From contig QFXH01000001.1 in assembly GCA_003402345.1 (NCBI GenBank), positions 62,001-126,000 of the forward strand: a stretch of DNA of 64,000 nucleotides, read 5' to 3'. The translations under genes were made by a program, and so were the position numbers. A model generated the notes under the pieces. That model was not told the DNA's origin. It did no database searches and saw nothing but the letters and a program-made list of their open reading frames with translations. Position 1 is the first letter of the stretch, and every line of letters starts with the position of its first letter. This DNA comes from Candidatus Nitrotoga sp. MKT. GTDB taxonomy: Bacteria; Pseudomonadota; Gammaproteobacteria; Burkholderiales; Gallionellaceae. Of this stretch, positions 1-7,886 are shown one piece after another.

Positions 1-55
1 TATAATAAAGAGGAGAATTTATTACGCGTAAGTTGGACGCACTAACGGAAAATTT

Positions 56-1513
56 ATGATGCGCATTATGAGAAAACCTGTACTCACAGCTGTTATATTA
101 ATTACCTTGTTTGTATTAGGTAGCTGCGGAAAGAAACAAGAATCCCCCCCAGTAACGACCAGTGGCGCTGTAAGCGCTGCATCGGCGGTTGTTGCGCTCC
201 CAAATTTTACAGTTTTGGTCAAGAAAGAAGGACCTGCTGTTGTCAACATTAGCACCACACAGAAAATTCGCAGGGAGCATATTCCATTCCCGGCTTTTCC
301 TGGTACCAAACAAGATGACCCATTCTATGAGTTTTTCCGTCGGTTTGCGCCTGGCGAGACGCTCCCGCATGAATTTCGCAGTCAGTCACTCGGTTCCGGT
401 TTCATTATTAGCCAGGACGGCTATATTCTTACCAACGCTCATGTCATCGATAATGCGGACGAGGTGACGGTGCGACTGACCGATAAACGAGAGTTCAAAG
501 CGAAGGTAATAGGTGCCGACAAGCGCAGCGATATTGCACTATTAAAAATTTCAGCTAAGGATCTTCCTGTTGCAAGTATTGGTGACACCTCAAAGCTTGA
601 GGTTGGCGAATGGGTCGTTGCAATTGGATCGCCATTCGGCTTCACCAACTCGGTTTCTCAGGGCATTGTAAGTGCCATGGGACGTAGCTTGCCCGGCGAA
701 AATACCACTCCATTTATTCAGACGGATGTTCCAATCAACCCGGGGAATTCTGGAGGGCCGCTGTTCAATTTGAAGGGTGAGGTCATTGGTATCAACTCAC
801 AGATTTATAGCCGTAGCGGAGGCTATATGGGTTTATCCTTTGCGATCCCAATCGACCTTGCAATAAAGGTAAAGAACGAGCTATTGAAGCATGGCACTGT
901 CAAACGTGGCTGGCTTGGTGTGACAATTCAAGACGTAAGCCCTGAACATGCCAGATCATTTGGGCTGACAAAGGCAAGCGGTGCGCTGATTACTACGGTA
1001 GGGAAGGATACACCGGCAGCACGGGCCAGCCTTGAGATCGGGGATATTATCTTAAAGTTTAATGGTAAAGAGCTGACGGATGCAGATGATTTAGCTCGCA
1101 CAGTTGCCGATGCTGCGCCTGGATCAATTGCACGATTCAGCGTATGGCGTCGGGGAACAGCAAAAGAAATAGCAGTCACCCTTGGAGACATGGAAACTGA
1201 CCTCAAAACACTCAACAAACCGAGGTCGATAGACCAAGAAACGGCACCGGATAAAATTGGCTTGACCATGCATGAGTTGAATCCTGGTGAGCGGCAAATG
1301 CTGCGCACAGACGGCTATGTAGTGGTTGATGCAGTTGACGGTATTGCGGCAGAGTCAGGCATTCAGCCAAGAGACATTATTATCGCCATTAATAGCCAAC
1401 GCATCTCCAGCATTAAGCAGTTCCGTACTGTGATGGCAGAAGTGGGCATGCGTGCCGCTTTGCTCGTGCAGCGTGAAGGTAATATGATTTTTATTCCATT
1501 AATAAATAAATAA
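56..1513 (+). CDS. HtrA/Deg-family serine protease with a lipobox (MucD/DegQ-like)
   Basis: Periplasmic serine protease of the S1C (DegP/DegQ/MucD) family, 485 codons, expected to degrade or refold damaged envelope proteins. The catalytic triad is visible as H129 (in TNAHV), D159 (in RSDIALL) and S232 (in GNSGGP). Two PDZ regions follow, roughly residues 275-375 and 390-480. The N-terminus is hydrophobic (about 8-22) and ends in LGSC with C24. That resembles a lipobox, so the protein may be tethered to a membrane as a lipoprotein rather than being soluble like classic DegP. Start codons at 56, 59 and 68 are all possible; 56 gives the full signal sequence. The gene stands alone, and the next gene is convergent. 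Family assignment is firm; the lipoprotein call is inference. Confidence 0.93.
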   Translation: MMRIMRKPVLTAVILITLFVLGSCGKKQESPPVTTSGAVSAASAVVALPNFTVLVKKEGPAVVNISTTQKIRREHIPFPAFPGTKQDDPFYEFFRRFAPGETLPHEFRSQSLGSGFIISQDGYILTNAHVIDNADEVTVRLTDKREFKAKVIGADKRSDIALLKISAKDLPVASIGDTSKLEVGEWVVAIGSPFGFTNSVSQGIVSAMGRSLPGENTTPFIQTDVPINPGNSGGPLFNLKGEVIGINSQIYSRSGGYMGLSFAIPIDLAIKVKNELLKHGTVKRGWLGVTIQDVSPEHARSFGLTKASGALITTVGKDTPAARASLEIGDIILKFNGKELTDADDLARTVADAAPGSIARFSVWRRGTAKEIAVTLGDMETDLKTLNKPRSIDQETAPDKIGLTMHELNPGERQMLRTDGYVVVDAVDGIAAESGIQPRDIIIAINSQRISSIKQFRTVMAEVGMRAALLVQREGNMIFIPLINK

Positions 1514-1515
1514 AA

Positions 1516-1554
1516 AATAGTGGAATAGTGGAATAGTGGAATAGTGGAATAGTT
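1516..1554. repeat. short tandem repeat, octamer AATAGTGG
   Basis: Four exact copies of the 8-bp unit AATAGTGG (1516-1547) and a partial fifth start directly after the stop codon of the HtrA gene. The tract is non-coding. It could vary in copy number by slippage; no function is evident. Confidence 0.85.
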
Positions 1555-1738
1555 ATCTGGATTTTATGTAAACATAATAAGTATTTGATGGACAACTACA
1601 TAAATAATTAAATCAGTTTAAAGGGGTAAGTCGCTCTGTGGTGGGCCGCCAAATTCAAACTGTGTGTTCGGCAGAAATGGACGGCCACAGAAAAACAGCA
1701 GCAACTCGGTTTATGCAAAGCCCATTTTAAAATTTACG

Positions 1739-2266
1739 TTATTTGAAAATGTTTATAATACCTTCAGCGAACCCTAGTCCCGTATTGATATTAGACGTTC
1801 CGTCTGCGCTGCCCGATCCGCTTACTCCCTTGAAGCGCCCCGTTCCTCCGGTAATTTGGTAAGTGAAATTTTCATACCTATAGATTGGTGGATTATCCGG
1901 AACAAAGGAAACTGAATAATGGGCCATGATGTTGTTACCATTACCAGCAGTAAGCGTCAAATTTCCTTCTGCCCTGAAACTAGTAGCATCCACTGGCGTA
2001 ATGCAATCGTCGGCTGTCAGAGTAAGCACACCTAAACTTTCGCTTTTTCCGTTGGCAGTAATCGAGCCAGTCCCTATCCCAGTAATATTGCCACCGAAAT
2101 AAGAAGGGGCACACTCCGCTTTTGGGCCTGTTACTTCGTACGTTCCCAAGGCAAATTCTATCGTTGCTTGTTTTTCATTAGTACCAGCAAGTGCACTTAA
2201 GGGAGAAATAATTGCAGCAAATAGTAGTGCAAAGACTTGTAACTTAATAAAATTTTTGACGATCAT
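1739..2266 (-). CDS. secreted protein with allene-oxide-cyclase-like barrel motif
   Basis: Predicted exported protein of 175 residues. The first 27 residues form a signal peptide (basic MIVKNFIK, hydrophobic core, cleavage probably after ALA). The mature part is rich in Gly, Thr and Ser with alternating beta-strand character. Near the C-terminus it contains ITGGTGRFKGVSGSGSADGT, the glycine-rich signature seen in secreted barrel proteins resembling allene oxide cyclase/dirigent folds. Two cysteines (in AECAP and DDCIT) could form a disulfide. No catalytic residues are apparent and no neighbour suggests a pathway. Export is well supported; the fold is tentative and the function unknown. Confidence 0.7.
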   Translation of the reverse strand: MIVKNFIKLQVFALLFAAIISPLSALAGTNEKQATIEFALGTYEVTGPKAECAPSYFGGNITGIGTGSITANGKSESLGVLTLTADDCITPVDATSFRAEGNLTLTAGNGNNIMAHYSVSFVPDNPPIYRYENFTYQITGGTGRFKGVSGSGSADGTSNINTGLGFAEGIINIFK

Positions 2267-2529
2267 GGATATTCCTTTATTTTATTTTTGGTTAGTAGGC
2301 TATCGAGTAGCTTGAGAAGGATCTTGTATTTCGATCGGTGGAACATTGATTAAAGATTAGGTTTTCATGGAGTGGTTTATATCATATGGCAGTGATCCTT
2401 TAAGTAGGTTTAAGTTTGGAAGGCGTCCATAGATACGACGCGCTGAGTCATCACCATATTTATGGTAATGATTTTCCTTATTATAGAGAGGAGTCTGTCT
2501 AGTAGCGAACTTATAAAGAAGGTTAAACT

Positions 2530-3051
2530 TCAGCTTGCTATTGCCTTCCACGCCACTAATTTCTCATCAAAGGAAATCGCGGCATTCGCTGGACTTGTTG
2601 AAGGCAGGCGAATATATTCAATGTTTGAGGAGTTTTGAAGAAAAGGTTGCACCAGTTTCATATACAGACTTTCCGCCTTGGCTCCGTTAAAACACACCCT
2701 ATGAATATACGGGTGACTTCTAAAAAAGCTGGCAAAATCGTTTAGTATAATTGTGTCATGCTCTATATCACAATCGAGACTGCTCTCCCGTCTGCACGAT
2801 TTCAAAACGTCCCAGAGTGCAATTCTTGCCGCGACAATTGATGATGTTCTGGCTTCATAAGAATTTACGGCTTTGGCGCCAAGAATTTCGCTAATAATCT
2901 TCCAGAATACGTTTCGTGGATGTGCGTAATACTGTTGTGCTTGCAAGGAAGCCTTGCCTGGTATCGAGCCAAGGATAAGGACGCTTGAATTATGTCTTTC
3001 GATTGGCGGGAAACTATGAATGTGCACTATCGGAGGATCTTCAATAATCAT
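2530..3051 (-). CDS. hypoxanthine-DNA glycosylase (UDG superfamily, family 6)
   Basis: DNA repair enzyme of 173 residues matching the bacterial DNA-deoxyinosine glycosylase (HDG) group of the uracil-DNA glycosylase superfamily. It removes hypoxanthine produced by adenine deamination. Visible family features are an N-terminal SFPPI, then LILGSIPGKASL followed by QYYAHPRNVFW (the substrate-pocket region), and a C-terminal LPSTSPANA with a following Trp, the usual DNA-intercalating loop. Length is typical. It is monocistronic; its upstream end faces the AIM24 gene divergently across 175 bp. The family is confident; substrate preference is inferred from the subgroup. Confidence 0.85.
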   Translation of the reverse strand: MIIEDPPIVHIHSFPPIERHNSSVLILGSIPGKASLQAQQYYAHPRNVFWKIISEILGAKAVNSYEARTSSIVAARIALWDVLKSCRRESSLDCDIEHDTIILNDFASFFRSHPYIHRVCFNGAKAESLYMKLVQPFLQNSSNIEYIRLPSTSPANAAISFDEKLVAWKAIAS

Positions 3052-3226
3052 TGGGTTGCTTGAATTTTTTTATTTGTATAAAAATTAACATGGAGTTATA
3101 AATTGACAGGAGGAATTGTGCTAATTATAGGCTATCAATCTCAAAATTAATTTAGCTAGCCCTAGAATGATCTGTTGTCGAAAAAAGCAGTATGACTTAT
3201 AAATCAACAAATTTAAGGAGTATCAC

Positions 3227-4042
3227 ATGGCAATGGATGTTATCGACTACAAAATTTACGGTTCGGAAATGCAATTCGTCGAGATCGAACTTGATCCTGA
3301 GGAATCTGCCGTAGGTGAAGCCAGTTCCATGATGTACATGGAAGATGGCATTGATATGGACACGATATTTGGTGATGGCTCGGCGCAACAATCTGGTATT
3401 TTTGGCAAACTGCTGGGGGCTGGTAAGCGCGTGCTTACAGGTGAATCCCTGTTTACCACCGTCTATACAAATAAAGGTTCCGGAAAAAAGAAAGTTGCGT
3501 TCGGCGCCCCCCACCCAGGGAAATTGTTACCGATGAATTTGTCTGAACTCGGTGGCTCCCTTATTTGTCAGAAAGACGCCTTTCTATGCGCCGCCAAAGG
3601 GGTTTCGCTGTCAATCGCATTCCAGAAAAAAATTGGTGCCGGATTTTTTGGTGGCGAAGGCTTTATTATGCAAAAGCTGGAAGGTGATGGTTTGGCATTT
3701 ATCCACGCCGGTGGGACTATGATGAAACGCGTTTTGGCACCGGGTGAAACGCTACGCGTTGACACGGGCTGCCTGGTGGCAATGCAGCCTACAGTAGATT
3801 ACGATATTCAATATGTGGGCAAGATCAAAACTGCCTTATTTGGCGGAGAAGGCCTATTTTTCGCCGTTTTACGTGGGCCAGGTATGGTAATCATCCAATC
3901 CTTACCGTTCAATCGGCTGGCCTCGCGTATTTTTGCCGCAGCGCCAAAAAGTAGTGGTGTAGCTAGCGCATTTGGCTTAGGTAGCGGCGGTGGGCGGGAA
4001 GAAGGCGGCATCTTGGGGGGAATATTTAATGGCGATGACTAA
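3227..4042 (+). CDS. AIM24 / TIGR00266-family protein
   Basis: A 271-residue member of the AIM24 (TIGR00266) family, a double-layer beta-solenoid-like fold of unknown biochemical role, conserved from bacteria to mitochondria. Typical stretches are [12 protein letters not shown] near residue 31 and the paired [14 protein letters not shown] and [14 protein letters not shown] repeats in the second half. The C-terminus is a Gly-rich tail (residues about 245-271) seen in many homologues. The ATG at 3227 is preceded by AAGGAG at 3215-3220, a clear ribosome binding site. It ends 28 bp before the M48 peptidase gene, so the two are probably co-transcribed, which hints at a joint envelope or protein-quality role. 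Confidence 0.87.
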   Translation: MAMDVIDYKIYGSEMQFVEIELDPEESAVGEASSMMYMEDGIDMDTIFGDGSAQQSGIFGKLLGAGKRVLTGESLFTTVYTNKGSGKKKVAFGAPHPGKLLPMNLSELGGSLICQKDAFLCAAKGVSLSIAFQKKIGAGFFGGEGFIMQKLEGDGLAFIHAGGTMMKRVLAPGETLRVDTGCLVAMQPTVDYDIQYVGKIKTALFGGEGLFFAVLRGPGMVIIQSLPFNRLASRIFAAAPKSSGVASAFGLGSGGGREEGGILGGIFNGDD

Positions 4043-4070
4043 ACGGTAAGTTCAACTATCCCAACTCAAC

Positions 4071-5207
4071 ATGGTTGAACCCAATAAAATCACAGGGCTT
4101 GCTTGGGGGCCAGGATTCCAGAGTACTGGCAGCCCAGTTGAAGTCTCCATATCGAGTCACGGACTGCGGCTGGCCACACAGGATGAGCACGACGGCATGC
4201 CTGCCTGGAGCAAAATCTCTGTGCGTAAAGGTGGATTCAATGACAGTCAAATGATGATCGAGTGGCATGGTCGTGCTGGGAGTTACACGCTGACAGTATC
4301 GGACATACCATCGATAGCCGCGCTTAAAGCACACCTTAAAACTGCCACCCGAAATAACGAAAATCTCAAATCTACTGGAGCCAAAAGAAGAGGGGATAGG
4401 GCGACTTTCATTTGGTCGCATGCATTTATCTGGGGCATATTCGTATTGCCAATATTGGTTCTCGCCACGGTTCTATGGGAACACGAGAGACTTACCGCAT
4501 GGGCCATCTCATATGTCACCGTGAAACAGGAACGCAAACTGGGCGAGCAAATATTCACGCTCACCAAGCGGCAACTGACATTGATTGAAGGCCCGGGCAC
4601 CAACATGGTACGGGAGATAGGCGCACGGTTAACGCAAGGTTCTGCATATCAATATGAGTTCTATGTGGCGAACGATGCGTCGGTTAACGCTTTTGCGATG
4701 CCCGGCGGTTTCATTGTAATGAATACTGGATTACTGGCACTAGCCGATAATGCTGAACAGGTGGCGGGCGTACTTGCGCATGAAATTCAGCACGTGGAAA
4801 AACGCCACACTTTGAATGGTATGGTGCAATCAGCAGGTCTGATGGCAACGATCAGCTTGGTGTTCGGCGATTTAAACGGTGCGGCTGCACTTGGCTCTGA
4901 TCTGATCAGACTTAAATTTTCACGCCAGCATGAAGCCGATGCCGATGCCGAAGGTCTGAAAGCTTTGGTTGTTTCAGGAATTTCACCCACAGGAATGCGT
5001 GATTTCTTTCAGAAAATGAGTGAAAAAGAGACCCTCGATCTGGGGTGGTTTTCGTCTCATCCTGCAAGCAAGGACCGTTTTACGTCACTTGATGCAGCCA
5101 TTAAAGCGCTATTGCCGGCGGCTGTCGTAGTTAAGCCGCTACCTTATGATTATGCAGCGATTAAAGCGGTACTCCCGGCACATTTAAAATCTGGTGGAAA
5201 AATTTGA
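4071..5207 (+). CDS. membrane-anchored M48-family zinc metallopeptidase
   Basis: M48 family peptidase of 378 residues. Residues 1-90 form a small N-terminal domain. A hydrophobic segment follows at about 113-135, and the protease domain starts near 150. Zinc-binding residues are visible: H237, E238 and H241 in HEIQH, with the third ligand probably E288 in RQHEADADAEG. The C-terminal part (SSHPASKDR) is typical of BepA/LoiP-like M48 proteases that act on outer-membrane proteins. The ribosome binding site is weak, consistent with coupling to the AIM24 gene 28 bp upstream. It is convergent with yihY. Peptidase identity is certain; substrates cannot be deduced. Confidence 0.9.
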   Translation: MVEPNKITGLAWGPGFQSTGSPVEVSISSHGLRLATQDEHDGMPAWSKISVRKGGFNDSQMMIEWHGRAGSYTLTVSDIPSIAALKAHLKTATRNNENLKSTGAKRRGDRATFIWSHAFIWGIFVLPILVLATVLWEHERLTAWAISYVTVKQERKLGEQIFTLTKRQLTLIEGPGTNMVREIGARLTQGSAYQYEFYVANDASVNAFAMPGGFIVMNTGLLALADNAEQVAGVLAHEIQHVEKRHTLNGMVQSAGLMATISLVFGDLNGAAALGSDLIRLKFSRQHEADADAEGLKALVVSGISPTGMRDFFQKMSEKETLDLGWFSSHPASKDRFTSLDAAIKALLPAAVVVKPLPYDYAAIKAVLPAHLKSGGKI

Positions 5208-5261
5208 CGGAAGGGTTTTTCGTTCCCCGGGGATGCATACCTAGCAGACTTAATCCAATAT

Positions 5262-6167
5262 TCAAGAAATACGAGTTTCTATTTTTTCAGCTGGAATGGT
5301 TACGGCTTGTATAGGCTGACCTTTGCGTGATCCCAAGGCATAAGAGTAAATCCGCGTAAATTCAGCGCCCAACAAAAAAATCTGGGCAGAGTAATATATC
5401 CACACCAACACAACTACGAGCGAACCTGCCGCTCCGAATCCTGAAGCAACGCCGCTTCTGCCAATGTAAAAGCCGATTAGAAATTTTCCGACCGTAAACA
5501 GAAACGCAGTAACCACTGCACCAATCCATACATCGCGCCAATCTATCTTCATTCGCGGCATTAATTTATAGATCATTGCAAATGCAATCGTAATGAACAC
5601 AAAACTCAGTGTTACATCGACTAAATTTGCCAGAAGCCCAAATCCGCCAAATAAAGGTTCCCACCATTTCCCTAATACTGCCAACGCGGCGCTAAGTATG
5701 AGCGAAACAATCAATAAAAAACCTATTCCCAAGATCATCGCAAAAGAAAGCAGTCGCGTGCGAATTAATCCAGATACACCCGCATCTTCGATTTTTTTTG
5801 GTGCGCGCCATATTCTATCCAGGTCATCCTGTAGTTCAGCAAATACTGTAGTTGCGCCGATCAGGAGTAAAGCCACGCCGATAATAGTGGCAGTTACACT
5901 CTCTGTAGGTTTGCTAACGCTTTCGAGCAAACCTTGCACAACCAACGCTTCAGTTTTTCCCATGAAATTTTGTAACTGGGTAATAATTTCTCCCCTTGCC
6001 ACATCAGTGCCAAAAATAAGCCCAGCTATAGATATAACAATGAGTAGAAGTGGCGCCATCGAAAACACCGCGTAATAGGCAAGCGCTGCCCCCATGCTTG
6101 GAGCATTGTCGTCAATCCACGCTGAAAAAGTGGCTTTGACAAGATTTAAGATTAGTTTGATATTCAT
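5262..6167 (-). CDS. yihY: YihY/BrkB-family inner-membrane protein
   Basis: Integral inner-membrane protein of 301 residues from the YihY/virulence factor BrkB family, once mis-annotated as ribonuclease BN. Hydropathy suggests about six transmembrane segments. Characteristic stretches are MGAALAYYAVFSMAPLLLI near residue 25 and the LVWIYYSAQIFLLGAEFTR block near residue 255. The role is not established; a transporter-like function is often proposed. It stands alone, convergent with the M48 gene and divergent from comEA. The family is secure and the function unknown. Confidence 0.9.
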   Translation of the reverse strand: MNIKLILNLVKATFSAWIDDNAPSMGAALAYYAVFSMAPLLLIVISIAGLIFGTDVARGEIITQLQNFMGKTEALVVQGLLESVSKPTESVTATIIGVALLLIGATTVFAELQDDLDRIWRAPKKIEDAGVSGLIRTRLLSFAMILGIGFLLIVSLILSAALAVLGKWWEPLFGGFGLLANLVDVTLSFVFITIAFAMIYKLMPRMKIDWRDVWIGAVVTAFLFTVGKFLIGFYIGRSGVASGFGAAGSLVVVLVWIYYSAQIFLLGAEFTRIYSYALGSRKGQPIQAVTIPAEKIETRIS

Positions 6168-6315
6168 GGAATTACTCTACAAAGCTGATAATAATTGTTA
6201 CATATCTCTGATTGGGGTGAAAGCTGGCTTTTATTAAATCAGTCAACGTTGTTATAGTGCTATGCGTTTCTGGTTGAAGGACGGCTCCGTCGTTCATTTT
6301 TGCAAGAGGACTATA

Positions 6316-6609
6316 ATGAAAAAATTGCTACTGGCTTTTATTACATTTGTTATTTCTACCGGCATTGCGATGGCTACTGTAAACCTAAATACGGCCACAA
6401 AGGAAGAATTAGACGCAGTGAAAGGTGTCGGCCCGGTGAAGGCACAGTCGATCATCGATTACCGTAAAAAAAATGGTTCATTCAAAAGCGTGGATGAATT
6501 GGAAAATGTTAAAGGTTTTGGTAGCAAGTCGGTAAAAAAGCTACGTTCTGAATTAACTGTAGCTGGTGCTTCTACTGCAAAGCCAGTTAAAGCAACCGAA
6601 AAAAAATAA
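6316..6609 (+). CDS. comEA: ComEA-like helix-hairpin-helix DNA-binding protein
   Basis: Small exported DNA-binding protein, 97 residues from the chosen start. A signal peptide (MKKLLLAFITFVI, cleavage after AMA) precedes a double helix-hairpin-helix domain: VNLNTATKEELDAVKGVG and then ELENVKGFGSKSVKKL. Such ComEA homologues bind incoming DNA in the periplasm during natural transformation. The start at 6316 is chosen over an in-frame codon at 6262 because AAGAGGA lies at 6304-6310 and because it places the signal peptide at the N-terminus. A perfect inverted repeat follows about 120 bp downstream. DNA-uptake function is inferred from family. Confidence 0.9.
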   Translation: MKKLLLAFITFVISTGIAMATVNLNTATKEELDAVKGVGPVKAQSIIDYRKKNGSFKSVDELENVKGFGSKSVKKLRSELTVAGASTAKPVKATEKK

Positions 6610-6726
6610 AATTAAGAAACAGTTTAATGTGATGTACTGTTTTACTGCTTTTTATCTCTGATTAGATACACTGATTTCAGTTATCTTAGACCATTTAAAG
6701 TTTTATCTCTGTTTTTGATGTGGTAT

Positions 6727-6771
6727 AAATAATAACCCCGTCTAGCGTAAGTCTTGACGGGGTTATTATTT
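6727..6771. terminator. perfect 16-bp hairpin between comEA and cysM
   Basis: The arms 6727-6742 and 6756-6771 are exact reverse complements (AAATAATAACCCCGTC on the left) around a 13-nt loop. A GC core flanked by A and T runs on both sides makes it a good bidirectional intrinsic terminator for comEA. Since cysM begins only 51 bp downstream, it could also act on a cysM leader transcript. Confidence 0.8.
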
Positions 6772-6821
6772 ATGCCCGTATGTAACGATAAGATAAAACC
6801 CTTTGTTTCTGGACTACATAG

Positions 6822-7709
6822 ATGTACCACACTATTGAACATTTTGTTGGCAACACGCCGCTGGTTCGGCTAAAACGTATTCCCGGCGTAACGAGTAATG
6901 TGCTGTTGGCCAAGCTGGAAGGCAACAATCCTGCCGGTTCGGTAAAAGATCGTCCGGCGCTCTCAATGATCATGCAGGCCGAAAAACGCGGTGACATTAA
7001 ACCGGGTGACACATTAATAGAAGCTACCAGTGGCAATACTGGCATTGCGCTTGCGATGGTAGCGGCTATGCGAGGCTATAAGATGATACTGGTCATGCCT
7101 GAAAATCAGAGCATCGAACGTCGCCAGAGCATGCGTGCATACGGCGCGGAATTGGTCCTGACCTCCAAGGAAGGCAGCATGGAATTGGCGCGCGATATGG
7201 CGGAGAAACTGCGCAACGAAGGGCGTGGGGTCATCCTCGACCAATTCGCTAACGCGGACAATCCTCTGGCACATTATCAGGGCACCGCACCGGAAATTTG
7301 GCGAGACACGCAGGGCAGCATCACTCATTTTATTAGCAGCATGGGCACCACCGGCACAATCATGGGTTGTTCGCGCTATTTCAAGGAAAAAAATCCCCAC
7401 ATTCAAATCATCGGCGCACAACCGGAAGAAGGTGCGCAAATTCCCGGCATTCGCAAATGGCCTGAAGCTTACCTTCCGAAAATTTATGATACCCAGCGTG
7501 TTGATAAATTGGAGAACGTTGGTCAACAAGAGGCGGAAGAAATGACTCGCCGCCTGGCGAGCGAGGAAGGCATATTTTGTGGCATCTCATCCGGCGGTGC
7601 GCTGGCAGTAGCGCTACGCGTAGCGCAGACGGTACAAAACGCAACCATCGTGTTCATTGTCTGTGATCGGGGAGATCGCTATTTGAGTACAGGTGTGTTT
7701 CCGGCGTGA
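6822..7709 (+). CDS. cysM: cysteine synthase B (O-acetylserine sulfhydrylase)
   Basis: PLP-dependent enzyme of 295 residues making L-cysteine from O-acetylserine and sulfide or thiosulfate. The PLP lysine is K42 in NPAGSVKDR. The substrate loop is TSGNTG (69-74), and the phosphate-binding GTTGT and GISSGGA motifs are present. The total length and the short C-terminus fit CysM rather than CysK. The ribosome binding site is weak. The gene is monocistronic and follows a strong hairpin; a REP-like inverted-repeat element lies just downstream. Identity is high confidence; the CysM versus CysK distinction rests on sequence style. Confidence 0.92.
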   Translation: MYHTIEHFVGNTPLVRLKRIPGVTSNVLLAKLEGNNPAGSVKDRPALSMIMQAEKRGDIKPGDTLIEATSGNTGIALAMVAAMRGYKMILVMPENQSIERRQSMRAYGAELVLTSKEGSMELARDMAEKLRNEGRGVILDQFANADNPLAHYQGTAPEIWRDTQGSITHFISSMGTTGTIMGCSRYFKEKNPHIQIIGAQPEEGAQIPGIRKWPEAYLPKIYDTQRVDKLENVGQQEAEEMTRRLASEEGIFCGISSGGALAVALRVAQTVQNATIVFIVCDRGDRYLSTGVFPA

Positions 7710-7728
7710 TGTGCTTGCTTTTGAAATT

Positions 7729-7865
7729 AAGGCAATGCTGAGCAAGTCCCTCCGTTCGGGCTCGGTCTGTCGAAAAAATTGTCAACTTATTGATTTACAA
7801 TGAGTGCGTTTTGATAAGCTCGTTTCGACAAGCTTAACGCGAACGGACTTGTTCAGCGTGGCCTT
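7729..7865. repeat. 137-bp imperfect inverted-repeat element (MITE/REP-like)
   Basis: The ends are imperfect inverted repeats. The left end reads AAGGCAATGCTGAGCAAGTC and the right end is the complement of AAGGCCACGCTGAACAAGTC; both arms continue into CCGTTCG. Inner parts (CTGTCGAAA and TTTCGACAAG) are also complementary, so the RNA could form a long cruciform or hairpin. It fills the gap between convergent cysM and yheS. It resembles the short palindromic elements common in betaproteobacterial intergenic DNA. It has no coding potential. Confidence 0.7.
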
Positions 7866-7886
7866 AAGTATCTTGGGCCGTCGGAG

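Noticed and set aside
2357..2551. 64-codon reading frame upstream-overlapping the glycosylase gene end
   Set aside because: No ribosome binding site, overlaps the glycosylase by 22 bp, and the composition does not look protein-like.
5593..6075. 160-codon plus-strand frame opposite yihY
   Set aside because: Antisense to an intact membrane protein gene; no binding site.
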